A stretch of DNA of 64,000 nucleotides, taken from assembly GCA_029717555.1 (NCBI GenBank), contig JAMDHS010000097.1, positions 1 through 64,000 of the forward strand. Reading direction: 5' to 3'. Positions 10,297 to 23,300 of the stretch are shown here, piece by piece. The position numbers and the translations under genes are program-made. The DNA is from Peribolospora baueri (taxonomy: Eukaryota > Basidiomycota > Peribolosporomycetes > Peribolosporales > Peribolosporaceae). Each line of letters begins with the position of its first letter. The first letter of the stretch is position 1. The notes beneath the pieces are model-generated. The model was not told the origin of the DNA, did no database searches, and was given only the letters and a program-made list of their open reading frames with translations.

Positions 10297-13200
10297 ATGT
10301 GCGCCTATCCGGCCTTTCCACCTTGGTTCTGTATCGCAAAAGTTCTCTTTGAATGGGTGAGCTCTTTCTGCTGTATTGCGCTCGCTGAAAGCATGTCTTG
10401 AAAAGCGCAGGGCATTTTCTCTCGCTCTATTCTCAGCCTCTGAAGAACCTCCGGCACCTCTTCGACTCGTCCAAGGCCGATGTCAAGAGCAAGGTAGTCA
10501 AGAGCATCGTGTTTGGAGGTGGCAGGTGGACTGTGCTTTTCTATGCTCAGAGTGGACATGACCAGGTGGGCAAGGAGGGTTTGCGTCCAAGAGAACGACG
10601 CAGGGTCTGATCGGCCTGTCATACGTGCTCGTTCACTCCTCCCTTTTGACCAGTATTGCTCGCTCTACCTCAATGCGGAGCCTACTTTGGAGGAGCGCAG
10701 CGCCGCGTTGATGCTGTCTCCCAATTCAAACGCTTCGGCCTCGCTTCCGTCGTTGTCCAATGTCACTGGAGGCTCTGGCGGCGGCGGCGGATTCACAAAG
10801 TCCGGCAACGAGCGTGAAAGGACGGTCCTCCAGGATCCCGTCAAATGGCAGCGCGAGGGACACTTCAAGTTTGTTTTTACCATACAGACGATCGATAAAG
10901 GGACTGTCCTTGGAAGCAAGGAGGCCCATGATCACGCCTTCAGCTGGAAGACGAGCAACTGGGGATGGGCCGCTTTCGCAAAGGTGAGCGGTCCAGTTCC
11001 GCATGCCCAGAAGGAGTGATAATATATGCCTCTTCGAGTGCGCTGGAGCGAGCCCCACCTTTCCGTTATGTCGAAGCTATGACACGAGTCCGCTCACGCT
11101 TTTTCGATTTTTTGTCTCTGGATCAGAGGGACGTCTGCTTTTACAATAACAGCAACGTGCGCGCCGCTGACGCATTCTTGATATCCGTATCCATCACTGC
11201 ATCCCCCAAGAGGCCCTCCGTACCACGTATGCCCATCCAGTCCGTCCCGAAAGGGCTACTTGACTCGGTGGGCGCGCTATTGGACGATCCGGAATATAGC
11301 GATGTCGTTTTCAGCATCGTTCCTCGGAGGGGGACGGGCAGGAGGAGGAGAGCGAGGAAAATTTACGCGATTGAGAAGATTTTGAGCGCGAGAGCGGAGT
11401 ACTTTGCAGACCGTGAGTAGCGTGCCCAAGTTGCACTGGAGCATACATGCTATATTGCTAACTCGATGCGCGCTCTGCAAGTGTTCCGTTGGGGTGCCGA
11501 GTCCACCTCGCAGGACGACACTTGCTCGACGCCGCCTTCGCCGTTGCTCTCTTCAGCCGCCTCCGTCGATCACTCTCCTCCACAGCAGGGCGGCCTACCT
11601 TTGATGCTCGCATACGATGGCGACGAGGGCGAAGACGGAGACGATATAGTCGGGTTCGAGTCCGACGAGGAGTTTGAAGAGGTTGTACATCCCATACTCT
11701 CACTCGAAAGAGGGGAGGATGGGAGCGCGTCCGCGGTGGTGAGCAACGTGGGCAGTAGGCGCGTCGGCAACGCCCAAGAAGCGGCGAGCGAGGGAAGCTA
11801 CGAGGACAGCAACAGCATGATCGACGTGGCGATCAGCGACGGATACGCTGGCGTCTCGTTCCCGAGGCCCGAAGACGCTTCCGAAAAGGGGTCGTCTGCT
11901 AGGAGTACGGGGGAGGGCACAGGTGGCGGAGCTAATGAGGACGGCGAGGGGCATGAGTCCGTTTTCGCCGCACGACCCGGAGGAGCCCCGTCGAGCGCGG
12001 CGTCGTCGTCGGCTTTGAGAGACTCGATGGACGTCAGCGGCACCGAGGCCGAGTCGACGGTCAAGTCAGCGATTCATGAGAGTAGGCGGAGGAGGGTGCC
12101 TTCGAGCAGGGATGCAGGTGAAGGGGAAGGGAGGAAGAGGCGCAAGGTGGTGAGTGTGGGAGGGTGGCCAGGATGGTCGATCTCCTGCTGACGGTATTCG
12201 TCGATGGCCTATCAGGTCGTGCAAGACGCCGCGTACAACACGTTCAAGTCGCTGCTGTACTACCTATACACGGACGAGTGGGTGGAAGGGATATGTGATT
12301 GTCAGCGTGCTTGCGATGGACTGACTTGTCCTTCGCTTCGTTCGACGCCAGCATCGTCTTCGCGCCCTTGACGTCCTCCTTTCTCGACCTCTCCACCGCG
12401 CCTTCGACACCGGACGACCTTGGTCTGCGTACCACGCGCTCGCACAGGAAGTACGCCTCCGCGTCGTCATCGCTCGCCGAACCGGCGACGGGAAGGGCGG
12501 AGAGCGTGGCATGTTACATGCCGTCGTCGTCGATGGACGCCAGCGTCGGAACCGGAACATGTTTGTTCTCCGGCGTCGCTAATAAGTCTGGGTCGAGCAT
12601 GGCGGCGGCGAGGGGTCAGAAGAGCGCGTACGCGAGAGCTGTGTTCGATGCGAGGCTCAAGAGGCAAGCCGTCGTGCAGGCTTACGCAAACTCTCATCCG
12701 GGCCAGCCCGTGCCGTGCTCTGCGAAGGCTATCGTGAGTGCGCTGGACGACTGTCTGGGGAGGAACGGATGGCGATGGCGTGTACGAATGGAGAGTGCTC
12801 ACCGTCCTCTCCAATTGGCTGGCAGTACCGCCTGGCCGACAAGGTGAACCTGCCCGAGCTGAAGCAGCGGGCATTCGAGCACATCTCGAATTGCCTGACG
12901 GTACAGAACATTGTGTTCGAGGTGTTTAGCGGATTCAATCTGGCTTATGAGGAGATCAGAAAGGTGAATCTTTTGTTTGTTCGTTCGGCGGGGTGGTGCG
13001 ACGCGGACTGATCGCGTGCCGACGACGTCTTTTCAGATGGAGATCGACTTTCTGCTGCGCAATTGGCCTCAGGTGAAAAGGGGATCGGCGATGAAGACCA
13101 TCTTCCAGCACGTCGGCGCACATCCGGGGCTCGGCGAAGGTGAGCGAGCGGCGTTTCGTTCGCGCTGTTTTCTTGCCGTATAGGGCGCGTATTCATCTTG

Positions 13201-13307
13201 TATTTCCTTTCTCCCTCCCTCGCCTAGTGTGGCCGCTCATCATTGACCAGCTGGAATTCAAGCCGAGGACGGATTCGGAGGAAGAGGAGGAGGAGGAGGA
13301 CATGTGA
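10297..13307 (+). CDS. MATH-BTB protein, likely Cullin-3 substrate adaptor
   Basis: Ten exons: 10297-10356, 10437-10565, 10654-10983, 11127-11412, 11482-12149, 12216-12277, 12352-12733, 12826-12963, 13037-13139, 13228-13307. They give 745 residues in frame. The N-terminus is a MATH domain (KVLFEWPLKNLRHLF, then SIVFGGGRWTVLFY, KTSNWGWAAFAK and RDVCFYNNSNV). A BTB/POZ fold follows: LLDDPEYSDVVFSI and KILSARAEYFAD, then AYNTFKSLLYYLYTD and DKVNLPELKQRAFEHI. The two BTB halves are separated by about 220 acidic, Ser-rich residues, and there is a second insert near 12,380-12,690. Known relatives recruit substrates to CUL3 ubiquitin ligases; that role is inferred. An in-frame stop directly precedes ATG 10297, but an upstream exon cannot be excluded. 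The tail is highly acidic. Confidence 0.87.
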
Positions 13308-15174
13308 AGAGAAGGTGGCCCGTTGGCCGTCGTCGATCCCTCCTTCCTTCCTATCCTCCTCCATCGGGCCAGGGCAGATGGGCGCGTCCGCGTCGGTGTA
13401 CGATCAAAGGTCGTGCTGACCAGGCAGACAGGCGGTGTCGTGTGTCTCGACGATGTACTGCTACCCTCTTTCTTAACCTGGCGATCATACCAGCCTGCCG
13501 ATTGCGTGGCTGGCATACGAGTGAGTGCTTGGAGAACGCCAGCGGGTGGGCGGTCATCGGACACACGTAAGGTGTCGGACACGTGGCCGTGTGTCTGTCG
13601 ATCTACCACGTCGCCATTCATCGCGCAACGAATATCCAAGGCTGAGAAAGAAGAAGAAAGTACTTCCTTTCTTCCTTGACTCGAGGCGGCGGGGCTACCA
13701 GTAGTGAGCGAGCAGGGAGCGTTGCGCTATTTCGTTGCGTTTCTCGTCGTCGCTTAGCGGCGCTTATGCGTGGGTGGGTGGGATGATAGGATGGGACGAT
13801 GCCGTCCTTAAACTTTTGGCTGGGCTGGCTTGGTTAGGTCCGCCCCGGTCGCGTAGGTTTGCGTCCGGCCGGCCGACGCTCGCCGGCCGGTCGAGGGGTG
13901 GAAATTGTGTGTGGCTTGGGAGAGAGTGGGGGGATGGAAGCTTGCTTGCTTCTTGCTTGCTTGATTGATTGAGTGCTTGTGCGAACGCGACGTCCCTCCC
14001 TCCCACCGCCCATACGTGGTGTCGTGTCGTGTCGTATCGCAAAGAGCGCTGCCGTCTTCCCTCCATTTCTTTCTCCTCTTCGCCGTCGGTGGTCATCGGC
14101 GCTATCGAAGGACGGCGTGCTTATGTCAGCCAACCTTAACCAAAGTGACGTGGCTGCGCTTATGTCAGGACAGGTCAGGTGATCGCTGACGGGGACGCGC
14201 GGCGTGATGGAGGCCATCGTATGCGGCGGTCTTGTTTGTCTATCTGTGATTCGCCCCAGCCAGCAGTCGTCGTTCCTTTTTCCATCGCAGCGACAGCCAG
14301 CCAGCGCGTTCGTTTCTGGAAAGAGAAAGCGAGTCGAGTCGAGTCGAGTCGAGTCGAACGCCGCGACTACGGCCACTGCTTACCGTCGCTACTTACTGTA
14401 CTTAGTTACTTAACTCACTTACATACATACCCGCCGCCGCCCTCCGCGCCGCCGCCATAATCCATAATCGAGGCGACCCGACCCGGGCCAGTCCAATCCA
14501 ATCCCACCGCCGGGCCCGCTCGCTTACGCCGTCCGCCCAAGCCGCCGCCCAAGCCGCCTCCCTGCTCGCCTTCTCTCTCTCTCTCTCTCCTCGTCTCTGC
14601 GTCGCCCGACTCCATCCTTCCTTCCCTTCTTCCTCCACCCCCGCTCCCTTCGCCCTCTCACCACCGCTTCACAAAAGCAACCGAGGTGAGTGAGTGAGCG
14701 AGTGAGTGCGTGCGAACAAGCAAAGGTCTATGCTCCATGCGCAAGCAACCCCGTTAGGCACACCGCTCCGCTCCGATGGACGTCCACTACCCCGGACGTC
14801 CGCCCTTCTTGCGATGCCACGGCGGTACAGACAACAGGCAACAGACAACAGACAACAGACAGGCAGACTGACAGACTTGCGTGCTTACATCCCACCTCAT
14901 TCCTTCACGCTCCCCTCGTCCCTCCCAACAGCGCGTACATTCTCCTCTTCCTCTTCTCCCTCGACCGCCTGCTCGCCCATACCCCCCCTTCCTCTTCTCC
15001 TACGACCACGCCAACACCGTCCCACCATCTCCTTCCTCCACATTCGCGCCCCACTTCTCCGCCGTCGAGCCTACGTAGCCCTCCTACAAGTCGACAGCGA
15101 CAGGCGGTTCGCTTCCTGCCCCGCCTTCGTCTTCTCTCTCCTCCCACCTTCTCCTCGACGCCGCCGCTGTCAAG
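13308..15174. other. Long intergenic region, CT-rich promoter
   Basis: About 1.9 kb without a supported gene. From about 14,380 to the next start it is strongly pyrimidine-rich on the plus strand, typical of fungal promoters and leaders. Possible 5' leader introns cannot be judged. Confidence 0.45.
14331..14356. repeat. (GAGTC)n microsatellite
   Basis: Five tandem copies of the pentamer GAGTC, also a run of HinfI-type GANTC sites, lie in the promoter region of the SDR gene. Confidence 0.85.
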
Positions 15175-16961
15175 ATGAGCGCTGACGAGGGATCGGTCAA
15201 CGTCCTCGTTCTCGGTAAGTCCTTCTCGTCCCCCGTTTGAGTTCTGGCGGCGCTCCTGCTCATCGACACTCGCCCCCTTTTCTTTTCTCCCAGGTGGCAT
15301 GACCCACATCGCCCGACCGCTCCTCACCTACCTCATCCCCCCTCCCACCGCCACTTCCTCCGCCCCCGCCCTCGCACCAGGCCCCAAAGTGGCCCACGTG
15401 CGCATCGTCGACAAGTTCCTCGTCGCCAACGAGGGCAGCACCACCTACATCGACCCGCCCACCCAGGCCGCCCTCAAGGACGCCCGCGTCGAGTACCGCC
15501 AAGCCAACCTCGCCGTCCAAGAGACCATACAGAGCGCCTTTGACCTCCCCGACGGCGTACCTTCCAACACCGACGGTGGCAGCTATGACTTTGTCTTTGA
15601 TTTCACCGGCGAGGGCGTCGTCGGCAGCGACCATCCCGAGCAGCTCCTCAAAGACCGCACGGCACAAGTAGCTTCGAGCCTGGCTCGAGAGGCGGGACGA
15701 CGAAAAGTACGCGCCTACGTGCGTTCCATCCCGCCCGTCTTTGACTCAGATAGTAAAGAGACGGGTGTCAAGGAGGAGGACTTGGGTAAAAAGGGTCCCA
15801 AAGCGAGGAACGCCAAGACGTATTGGTGGTATGAGAGTATGAGGGGGGTTGCCAACGTTCCTGGGTGAGTCTCCGGGGCTGTGTTCCTTCCTCGTGGAGG
15901 ACGCTCGACGGTGGTAGAGATGGGCTGTGCGGCCAGCGGCAAGGTGGTTAGGCGTGGATGAAGAGTGGGGAATAGAAAGGCAGCTGTGTTGACTCCCCCC
16001 CCTCTCCCCCCTCTCCCCCCAGGCTCAACCTCGTCATCGCCCGCTGTGCAGAGTTGTGGGGCCCGCACATCTACACCGGCAGCGTGTGTCCTCGGATCGC
16101 TTGCGGCGCCATCTACCGGTACATGAACGAGGAGATGAAGCTTCTCTGGGGCGACGACCTCCGCACGCACACCGTGCATGCCTCCGACGCCGCCGCTGCC
16201 CACTGGGCTCTCGCTCGATGGATCGCCCGATTGGGCCGCGCCCAGGCCGACGACGTCGCCGGCGAGCCTCTCCCTCCGATCAAGCTCAAAGACAAGCTGC
16301 AGGCCAAGGAGCGCGAGGTCGACTTTGACGGTCTCTGTCCTCGCAACGTCGTTCCACGGGCGCCCGTCTTCAACGTCGTGGACGACGAGGACTCGACGCA
16401 GGGCACGCTCGCCGAGGCCATCGGCCAGACGTTCAAGATCCGCACCGGCTTTCACGGTCCCGTCATCAACCAGTTTGCCAAGGTGCGTCGCCCGCCCGGG
16501 GGGCGGTGGGACAAGCCGGGACAGGGAAGCAGGCTGACCGGCGGCCTCTCTTTCCTTTCTTCCGCTCCGACAGCTCAACCTAGAAAGCGTGGTGGATGAT
16601 GTGAACGAAAAGGTAAGCGCTGGTGCGATAAGGGCCCATCAACGAACGTGCGCGTCGGAGCGTCGACCTCGTCGATCTTACACATCCGTTCGTCTTACCC
16701 CCGCAGCACATCGAGGCCGGCGCCAAGCTGTTCAACTCGGCTCCCGTGCCGATCACCTACTCCCCGATCACCTTCTATCTCGACGAGGACCAGCTGGGCC
16801 CGCGATCAGTGGCGCTAGATGGCCACAAGATCCAGCAGATTGTCGGCTGGAAGCCGACGACAAAGGTCGATGTCGCCGGTTTCAAGGACGTCGTGAGGAG
16901 CTTTATGGACGCTGGCGTCTGGCCCAAGTACGAGAGCGATGAGGAGTGGTTGGAAGCATGA
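15175..16961 (+). CDS. Extended SDR / NAD(P)-dependent epimerase-like protein
   Basis: Exons 15175-15214, 15294-15864, 16023-16482, 16574-16612 and 16707-16961 give 454 residues. The N-terminus has a Rossmann nucleotide-binding turn (VLVLGGMTHIARPLL, residues about 10-24). YDFVFDFTGEG follows the fold's fourth strand. AKTYWWYESMRG sits where the catalytic Y-x3-K is expected, but the Lys is Arg here. LNLVIARCAELWGPH matches the extended-SDR strand before the substrate-binding loop, and GWKPTTKVD near the end matches the C-terminal epimerase helix region. The fold is well supported; activity and substrate are not. An alternative is a non-catalytic NmrA-like NAD(P) sensor. Confidence 0.78.
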
Positions 16962-17966
16962 GCTCGTCAGCCCATCTTTCTCCTCTCACCGGCCGCCCCG
17001 TCCTGACTTCTGGGGTCCGCGCCGCGCCCATCGAACGACCGAGCACCTTCGACATCCTCCTCGCACTCGCGACACGTCCCGAGAGGGCGTCGCCGATTCC
17101 ACAGTTCACTGCATACCTTCCAGATCTCCCCATCGCCTCTACCCCTTCCCAAATCACTACCGCTCATACCGCCAACCCCCGCTTTGCATCGCCTTCGTTT
17201 CGTTTTCTTTCTCCGCCGCCGCTGCGGCTGCCTTCTTTGAGCCTGTTCGGACCGCCAGCGCCTTTTTCTTTTCTAGGTCTTTCATTCATTTTAGCTAGTT
17301 CTTTTCCACCTTATCGTACTTCCATGGCCTTGCTCGTTCCTCCCACTCCTAATCTTTTTACTTCGGCCCCCCCCCCCCCAAGTCTCGCATACGTCACCAT
17401 ACGCCCCGCTCCACCCGACTCTGTCATGTTCCCCTTCGTCTCCGTCCCCTCCTCTTGATCCATCTTTCGCCACACACCTCTTTTACCTCTTTCACTTCGA
17501 CCACGCTACGCTACGCTAATGACGTCTCTACGACCCAGACCGACATCTCGGCACCTGTTTCCTTTCTCTTTCTTTCTTTCTTTGCTCCTCACTGCGTCGT
17601 CATCGCCGTCGTCGTCGTCGTCTTTTTGTTTTAGGCGCTCTCGGGAAGAGGAAGAAAGAGGGGGAGGGAGTTACGAATCGGAAATGAAGAAATTATGTTG
17701 AATCCCCGTTTTCATTCGCCCTCGCCCGCCCGCTCGCTCGAGTCCGCCGCCTCGCGTTTGCCTCGGCGGACGCGCGTCACGTGGACGTGGGAGAGAATGA
17801 GCATGACGTCGCCTGGGTGATCGAAGCGACGACTCGACCACCACCTCGTCCGCTCCACGGCCACCGACTTGAATGGCCGCCGACTCTTCTCCCCCTCCGT
17901 GACACTCGCCTATCCGACCCTTCAGACTCTCGGGCCCATTCTCGGATTCACCCACAGGAGGCAGCG
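16962..17966. other. Intergenic, CT-rich
   Basis: About 1 kb, strongly pyrimidine-rich, with a C10 run near 17,370 and a (GTC)n stretch near 17,610. No gene supported. It holds the SDR 3' end and the FIT gene promoter. Confidence 0.5.
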
Positions 17967-19669
17967 ATGACCTCCGAGAAGAAGAGGGACGACGACGGCG
18001 ACGGGCCGGGCGCCCGGACGCCCTCGCCAGCGCTGCCTGGATCGTTCGTCCATACTGACGACGCCGGCGAGCGCAACGTCTATACCGACGCCGCTGCCAC
18101 CGCCACCACCGCGTTCGCCGTTCTCGTCCTCTCCGCACGAAGACGCCGGAGGGTGCTTCAGCGGATCGCCTTGCTCTCCGTCCTCGCCCTTGTCGTCGTT
18201 GGCACTTTTGTCTCCCTTCTTTTTGCTCTTTCCCCCGATTACGACGACAAGCAGCCCTCTCCCTCCTCCTCTTCCTCCTCTTTCTCCTCTTCCTCCTCTT
18301 CCTCCTCTTCATCATCCTCCTCCTTCTCCCTCGTCGCCTCCGATCCATCGCTCCTCACCTCGCCCACCACCTCATCAGCCGACCGCGTATCAGAGTTAGA
18401 AGACAGCAGACCATCGTTCGCAAGAAAGGGCACGCTAATAAACCAAGTGTTTGTAAAAAATGCCTGGTTATGGACCACGTTGTTGTACTTTTTGGACGCT
18501 TGGGTTCTCAGGAACGGTGGCGGAGACGTGGTTGGCGTTCTCCTTGGCTTTGCACTTGGTACGATGCGGGCGTTGACGGTTGGAGGTGGTGGAGAGAGTG
18601 GGAAGGGTAAAGGGAAGGAGAAGGAGGAGGAGGAGGAGAAAGAGAAGGAGAAGGAGAAGGACGTGGCCGTGACTGGGGATGTGGTCAAGGGCGCTCCGTC
18701 GACGGTCCGGACCGACTTTGCGACGAGCGTTTTGAGGTGGTTCGTCGCCACGTTCGAGTGGGGTGAGTCTTGCTCGGCCTCGTTAGATGGCTGCGTTCTC
18801 CCCTCTTCGTCTCTGTCTACATCGCGCGTTCTCACTGATCATCGCTCTCTTCTCCCTTGCCCTCCATCTGCCGCCCTCCAGCCTTCTTCGCCGCCTGGTT
18901 CTTTGGCCCACCTCTGATGGAGCGAGTGCTCACCGCCACAGGCGGGCTTTGCATCCCGTTATTGCCGTCCACGTCCAAGTCGTCTTCGCTCTTGCTTTCC
19001 TCCTACGCTGGCGCAGGAGCCTCTGTCGCTGCCCCGCCATCCAGCTTCTTCGATCCCTCCCTCACCCTCCCCCTCGACCCTTCCTACTGCCGCCGCCGCA
19101 TCCCGCTCAAGCCTGACGACCACCCGCACCTCTTCCAACACCTCCGCGCCGCCTTTGCCTCTCTTCCTTCTTCCGCCGTCGCCGGCTCCAGCGCCGCCTC
19201 TAGAGACGCGGCGGAGAGGGCGATGCAGGAGATCCGGGCGCGGTGGAGGGGCGGACACGACATGAGCGGCCACGTGTTCATCCTCACCCTCAGCAGCCTC
19301 TTGCTGCTCGAAGAGGTGGCGCCGTTTGTGCCGCTCCTCTTGCCTGTGTCGAACGAGTGGAGGAGGCTCTTGTTCCCTCATAGCCTCGGCGAGGGGGAGA
19401 AGGAGACGGCTAAGGAGAACGCTTCTTCTTCCTCGTCCACCGACGCCGACTCCTCCCCCTCCTCCTCTTCCTCCACCTCCCGTCCAGCTCCCGCCTCCTC
19501 TACATCCCTCACCCCGCTTCAGCGCTTCATCGTGCTCGCCAACTTGGCTTTCGTCCTGCTCGAGTGGTGGATGCTCCTCGTCACATCGCTCTACTATCAC
19601 ACGCCGTGGGAGAAGGCGTCCGGGCTCGTCGCTGGCTTGGTCGCTTGGTGGGCTTTGCCCAAGGACTGA
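17967..19669 (+). CDS. FIT family (fat storage-inducing, Scs3/FIT2-like) ER membrane protein
   Basis: Exons 17967-18762 and 18882-19669 give 527 residues. FIT proteins sit in the endoplasmic reticulum, hydrolyse acyl-CoA diphosphate bonds and are needed for lipid-droplet budding and phospholipid balance. Both family histidines are visible: SGHVFIL (His about 396) and LYYHTPWEKASG (His about 505). Hydrophobic segments lie at about 68-90, around NAWLWTTLLYFLDAWVL, GVLLGFALGTM, AFFAAWFFGPPLMERVL, the His396 segment and two near the C-terminus. Poly-Ser and Glu/Lys-rich inserts make it longer than yeast Scs3. The intron falls just before AFFAAWFFGP. No ER retrieval tail is obvious. Confidence 0.85.
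18260..18330 (+). repeat. CCTCTT-type repeat coding poly-Ser
   Basis: Imperfect (TCCTCT)n within the first FIT exon, encoding a run of about twenty serines in a loop after the first membrane segment. It is a likely site of length variation between strains. Confidence 0.75.
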
Positions 19670-20329
19670 ACCTTGAACTTGAGCTTGGGCGGGGCCCTCC
19701 TTTGTATGTCGCTGGCGCGAGCAAGCGTCCCTCCCCGTTCATTCAGTCGTGTACCATCGCCCTCCTCGTCGTTCCCGGCGACGCCTCCTACCGAGTATAA
19801 CCAACGCGGCCTCGAACGCTTCGGTCGTGCCCCCACCCCCCCCCCATCAGAAACGCGAGCTAATGAGTGCGACAGCTGACAGAGGCGCCTTAGCGTCGGC
19901 TTCGCGCCTTAGCATCGGTTTCTCTGAAACAAAGACTGTCGGATCAGGACCAGAGCGACGACCGCCCGTTGTCGATACGATACCAGCAAAGGCCTCCACT
20001 GCAGGACGAGGTGAAATCGCTCGCAGCGTAGGGAGTTGAGCGAGAAAGTGTGGGGAGTTGGACGGTTTGGTGCCCCGTCTTCAGTGTCTTTTACCGACGT
20101 GCCTCCGAGACCGAGACCGAGACCGAGACACTTGTCGTCTTTCCGCCGGTGCCGTGTAACTAGAAGATGATATGTATACCGACTCACGCGCAGACGCAGG
20201 TCGAAGCCGAGGCCGGCCACGTGGGCGACCATCGTGTCGATCGGTGCACGCGATCGGCGGTGACCGTATTTTTGTCCCCGTCCCTGGACCTCTTCTCTTC
20301 GATCTCACCCACCGACCAACCAGCTCGCC
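19670..20329. other. Intergenic, no gene seen
   Basis: About 660 nt between the FIT stop and the YME2 start. It contains a short GAGACC repeat near 20,110. No gene supported on either strand. Confidence 0.5.
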
Positions 20330-23300
20330 ATGCTCCTCTCTCCCGGGCGGCGCCTGGTCGCTCCCGCCCGAGCCGTTCTTCGGCCGTGTGCGCCGCTTGT
20401 CCTCGCCCACGCCCCTTCTCTGCGCGCCCTTTCCCCGCTTCTCAGATCCAACCGCCTCGCGGCCATCTCGCCTCGGATACGATGCGTCGCGACCAACGCC
20501 GACGTCGCCCCGGAGGCGTCCGGCGTGGACATGAAAGCGGATCCGACGCGCCAGGGCTACTTCTTCCTCGATTCCGTCTTCCCTATCCCGTTTGGATGGT
20601 GGGACCCTCGACCCTATCTCGCCAGGATGGAGAAGAACGAGGTGCTGGAGCGGATCAGGAACAGCGTGCCCAAGGACGTCAAGCATGGGTTCACCGTAGA
20701 CGAGGTCGAAGCGAGGTGAGCAGAGATCGTGCTGGCTAGACTTTTTTTTGTTTGTTCGGCCCGGAACCGGTTTCCTTTTCTTTCTCCCTTCCCATTCGGT
20801 TTCCCCCCCCCCTTCAGAATGAAAGACGGGGGTGCGTTCATTCATTTCCGCTACCACCCCGATCCGGGAGCGACGCCCTCAGATGCCCTGCGCGACATCG
20901 AGAGCTCGGTAAAACGGGCGATCGGCAACTCGAGTCTGTCCACATTCAGTAGCATGTACCTCAACAAGCCTCACTTGCATCTCGTTCGCGGTCGGCCGTG
21001 GAAGGAGGTGAGCCGTCTGTTCGCTCGTGGATGTACGTCCGCTCCGCTCACGTCTATCCGCCTTCGACAGGACATGAACCGCTACCCATCCTGGCGGCTC
21101 CGTCTGACCTTCTCCCCGAGCTCCAAAATCCCTGCGGAAGAAGTGCTCTACACGAACTTCCGTCCCTTTGGCCGCATCAGGGACATTGAAGTCCCCAAAG
21201 GAGAGGACAGCGCGTTGGTGTCGTATTCACGCTTGCGGGGTGCCACGGCTGCGAGAAACTGCATGCACGGCGTTCGGTTGACCGACGATGGCGAGATCCT
21301 GGCGGAAAAGGCCGCAGAGGGAACAAGGCTTATGGCGAACTATGAGAGTGAGTGTGAGCGCAGTCCATCTGTTGTGACTTTTTGCGCCTTCTCATCTCCG
21401 CCCCGTATGACAGAGCCCGTAAAGGTACGAAACATCGGCAGCTGGCTATCCGCACATACGCGATGGGTGCTTCCCGGTGAGCGGTCATCTTACTTGAGTC
21501 GCTCCCTGCTCCACCTTCGTTCGTTCGCCTTTGGCAAATTCTTGCTCATCTCGGCTTTCTCTTCCTCATCCAGCTCTTGCTTTCGTCATTGGCGGCATCA
21601 CATACTTTGTCTTTGATCCTATCCGGGCATTTTTCGTCGAGTCCAAAGTAACTGGTGCTTTCAACGTCGAGCGTGAGTCGCCCCTTCCGCGCGGTTCTTC
21701 CCTCAAGGCTGTTGACTTACAGATGAATTCTCTGTCCTCATACAGGATACCGCCTCTGGACGTGGTTGAGGCGCAACACTGTTTCTCTCTTTTTCGCTAG
21801 CAAGGAGGAAGCAACCCGCAATGGCTGGATGCAAGGTAAAGACGAAGAGAACCTCATGACGTGGCTCAATGAGCAGCCAGTCACCTTCATCACGGTAACT
21901 GGCCCCCGGGGCTCTGGCAAAAGCCAGCTCGTAGAGCGAGTGGTGGCGCGTAGCCCGAAAACGCTTGTCATCGACTGTGACGCCATTGCCCGGATGGCCA
22001 AGAACGACTCCTCGCTCGTCGCGGCCGTGGCGCAGCAGACCGGCTACTGGCCCATTTTCAGCTGGGTGTCCTCGCTGAACAACCTCCTAGACATTGCCGC
22101 CGTCGGCATCATCGGCTCCAAGGCCGGCTTTTCGACCTCGGTCGACGAGCAACTTAAGCAGGTGCTCGGCGTGACCACCGCTGCTTTCGTCAACATCAAC
22201 GAAAAGACAAAGTGGCAAAAGGAGAAGGCCGCTAAAGCTGCCCGGAAGCACCACAAGGACAACACGAGTCAGGCCCATTCCGTCGCTTCCAAAGCCTCCT
22301 CAGCTACCGCTGCTCCGGGCGCTGCGTCCATCTCCGCGGAGCAGACCAACGGTCGACTCGACTACGTCGCCGGCACGGGTCTGATCAGCGAACTGGGCAA
22401 GGGCGTCGAGAGCAAAATGAGCATGGGTGGCCCCTCCTCCCGCGCTTCGGCGGCGGCGGTCGCTGCCACGGCCGGCGCGTCTCTTGAGGATGGGGATAAG
22501 GAGGCGACGTCAGAGGATGGAGATGTCAACGCGGCCGTCGCCGAGGAAAGGGTGGACGTGCCTATTGTGATCATCAAGAGGTAAGGGTCGCGAGCAGGGT
22601 CGTCATGACGTCCGTCGCTCACTGCTCGCTGCCCGTCTCTTAGTTTCCACCACAAGGGCGTAAAGAAGGACGAGCTCTGGTCCACCATGTCCGAATGGGC
22701 CGCCGAGCTCGTGGACAACCAGGTGAGCCCACGTCTCATGCCAGAGAAAAAGATGCAGACGCACACGCTCTCTTTCCGCACTTCCCGTCCTCTAATCTGT
22801 CGACCTTTTCGCTTTTCTCGTTCCCCTCTGACGCCGTGCAGATCGCTCATGTAATCTTCGTGAGCGACAATCCGGTGGACACGTCCAAAGCGCTCGCAAA
22901 AGCGCTTCCCAATAAGCCGTGGGAGACGATCGCGCTGGCGGACGCATCTGCCGACAGCGCCTCGTCGTTCATCGCCTCGCGTCTGCAGGAGATGGGCAAG
23001 CTCGATGAAAAAGACGCCGAGCCTGTCGATGAGAGCGATGATGGAAGTCGTCGTTGGAGGTTGTCGCCAGCATTGCAGGAGTGGGTGGATAAGCTTGGTG
23101 GGAGGAAGGTGGATATGGAGACGGTGAGTCGGTTCTCTTTCCTCCTTATCGCCTCCCTTTTAGATCAACTTGAACAGTTCGCTCTTCCACTCCTCCCCTC
23201 TTCCCGTTTCCCTTCGCAGCTCCTTCAAAAGGTCAGCACGGGCCAGACGATCCCGACGGCGGTGGAGGACATCATATCACGAACAGTCGTAGAGCTACGC

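Noticed and set aside
14690-15185. Overlapping plus-strand frames of about 160 codons before the SDR gene
   Set aside because: Pro/Ser/Arg shadow frames of a CT-rich leader. The real start at 15,175 is fixed by the Rossmann motif.
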